From Ruminococcaceae bacterium P7 (GTDB taxonomy: Bacteria; Bacillota; Clostridia; Oscillospirales; Acutalibacteraceae), in contig FMUA01000005.1 of the NCBI GenBank assembly GCA_900100595.1, positions 142,373-177,513 on the forward strand: a stretch of 35,141 nt of DNA. Reading direction: 5' to 3'. Made by a program: the position numbers and the translations under genes. The notes under the pieces are model-generated. The model did not search any database and was not told the origin of the DNA. It worked only from the letters and a program-made list of their open reading frames with translations. This document shows, one piece after another, positions 34,125 to 35,141 of the stretch. Each line of letters begins with the position of its first letter. Position 1 is the first letter of the stretch.

Positions 34125-34856
34125 ATGTCGGAGGACGCTCATTTTAATGAATCGGACAAACAATTTCAGATTTTTGGGGAAAGGACGATAACCCCAAAGG
34201 TTACACGGATAGAACCGACTATTGACATTAAGACGCTTACAACGATAAACAGTATACAGAAGCGGCGGGTCTGTGCCTACGCTCGTGTAAGCACGAGCAG
34301 TGACGAACAGGAGAACAGCTATGCCGCTCAGGTCGACTATTATCAAAAATTCATACAACTTCATGCAGGGTGGGAGTTTGCCGGAATATATGCTGACGAA
34401 GGTATCACCGGAACCAGTACCAAAAATCGTATCGGGTTCAACAAGATGATAAATGACGCTTTGGAGCATAAAGTCGATTTGATTATTGCGAAATCCGTCA
34501 GCCGGTTCGCGCGAAATACAGTCGACAGTCTGATAAACATCCGCAAATTAAAAGAAAATGGTATTGAGGTGTATTTCGAGAAAGAAAATATTTGGACGTT
34601 TGATTCCAAGGGTGAGTTGCTACTGACAATTATGTCCTCACTCGCTCAGGAAGAGTCACGCTCCATTTCGGAAAATGTCACTTGGGGTATTCGCAAACGG
34701 TTTTCAGATGGAAAATATACCATTGTATTAAAGCACTTTCTCGGATATGAAAAGGACGCCAATGGAAATGTCGTGATAAACAAGAAACAGGCAGAGATAG
34801 TCAGGTATATTTACAAGCGTTATTTGGAGGGGGCAACAGCAAGTGATCCTGTATAA
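34125..34856 (+). pseudogene. Large serine recombinase truncated by an IS element
   Basis: The first 240 or so residues of a large serine recombinase. GGAGGTG lies 7 bases before the ATG at 34125. The resolvase domain has catalytic Ser56 in YARVSTSSDEQ, then YADEGITGTSTKNRIGF, AKSVSRFARNTVD and LAQEESRSISENVTWG. The recombinase domain begins (NKKQAEIVRYIYKRYLEG) and then breaks after LEGATAS, where the IS sequence starts and stops the frame at 34856. Full enzymes are over 450 residues, so this one is inactive. The C-terminal part may lie beyond the IS, outside the window. Confidence 0.85.
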
Positions 34857-34944
34857 TAAAAGTTGACACATGGTACTCGAACAAAACGAGAAAAATAGAA
34901 AAATAAATTCCCCCAAAAGGCTGCTCTGAAAGCAACGTCGTGTA

Positions 34945-35017
34945 GCATATTTACCGGCGATAGTCAAGGGTAAAATGAACGGCTGGCGCCGCCCTTGACA
35001 ATCACCGGAAAATATGC
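34945..35017. repeat. 26-bp inverted repeat in the IS leader
   Basis: The arm 34945-34970 is the inverse complement of 34992-35017 at all but three positions, around a loop of 21 bases that itself contains a GGCGCC core. The arms carry CAAGGG at the inner edge and GCATAT at the outer edge. It would fold strongly in either strand and could serve as a terminator-like block upstream of the transposase. Confidence 0.75.
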
Positions 35018-35030
35018 GATAAGTAGACAC

Positions 35031-35046
35031 GGCGGCATAAGCCGCC
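35031..35046 (+). terminator. Short GC hairpin before the transposase gene
   Basis: GGCGGC pairs with GCCGCC around a four-base loop and is followed by CTCTCT rather than a T-run, so it is a weak terminator or a translation-limiting hairpin that shields the transposase from outside transcripts. Confidence 0.4.
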
Positions 35047-35098
35047 CTCTCTCAAAGAGCGCTTTTCACGGGAGCAAAAAAACAAAGGAGTGTCAACA

Positions 35099-35141
35099 AT
35101 GGCAGAACAAAGGCAGTATGACGATGAATACAAGGTACAGG
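35099..35141 (+). CDS. Transposase OrfA of an IS3-like element (first 14 codons)
   Basis: AAAGGAG lies 8 bases before the ATG at 35099. The visible start is MAEQRQYDDEYKVQ, the beginning of the helix-turn-helix transposase subunit family (HTH_Tnp_1) of IS3-type elements in gut Clostridia. The rest is outside the window. Recognition rests on this short string. Confidence 0.55.
   Translation, partial: MAEQRQYDDEYKVQ

Larger units (their letters stand above)
34846..35141 (+). mobile_element. Left end of an IS3-like insertion sequence (continues past window)
   Basis: The host recombinase frame loses sense at about 34846. The following 250 bases are non-coding with long inverted repeats and an internal TTGACA, and then a transposase gene starts at 35099. 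The exact left terminus is not certain; CTGTATAATAAAAGTTGACA near 34850-34870 is the likely terminal region. Confidence 0.65.

Overview
The window looks like a chromosome fragment of a Gram-positive gut clostridium of the Ruminococcaceae type. The support is AGGAGG-like ribosome sites throughout, a FabK-type enoyl-ACP reductase, lipoprotein signals, dockerin and cohesin modules as in Ruminococcus cellulosomes and amylosomes, and mobile genes typical of gut Clostridia. The species cannot be named from the sequence. Bases 1 to about 24,760 are GC-rich housekeeping DNA. From there to the end the DNA is visibly richer in A/T and is a graveyard of mobile elements.

Layout. 1-1381: the N-terminal part of a secreted protein with a Thr/Pro repeat tail, and a decayed dockerin gene. 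1401-3119: a two-gene lipid operon (acyltransferase, then diacylglycerol-kinase-like kinase). 3134-9895, minus strand: a CUT1 sugar ABC importer (binding lipoprotein and two permeases, no ATPase) followed by a 1004-residue secreted GH13 amylase with two starch-binding modules and a dockerin, under its own promoter. Together they suggest extracellular starch breakdown on a scaffold and uptake of the oligosaccharides. 10036-15392, minus strand: aspartokinase, homoserine dehydrogenase and a class A penicillin-binding protein. The gap between the first two holds a 161-bp palindromic element flanked by TTAT duplications and one copy of a roughly 100-bp dispersed repeat whose other copy is at 6461-6560. 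15542-15871: a small BofC-like membrane protein. 15908-24854: a fatty-acid operon from a clear promoter: fabK, fabD, a lipoprotein gene, fabG, fabF, accB, fabZ, accC, accD, accA. It makes malonyl-CoA and runs the elongation cycle; acpP and fabH are not present here.

24841-35141 contains a large serine recombinase with a one-base frameshift, a TnpW-like gene, a recombinase fragment fused against a truncated cohesin protein, a truncated tyrosine integrase lying between two inverted 25-bp sites, DUF6809- and DUF6076-like genes, an ATPase tail, an oriT-like cluster upstream of a 38-codon MobC stub, a UPF0158 gene coupled to a gene split by a roughly 250-bp insertion that can be removed exactly, an Abi-like N-terminal fragment, a zinc-ribbon/HTH gene with a small partner, and a second serine recombinase cut by the start of an IS3-like element that runs off the window.

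The strongest new observations are the two MITE-like elements with recognisable target duplications, the dispersed repeat, the cohesin fragment carried in mobile DNA close to dockerin genes, and the integrase bracketed by inverted core-like sites. All functions come from reading motifs; no database search was run.
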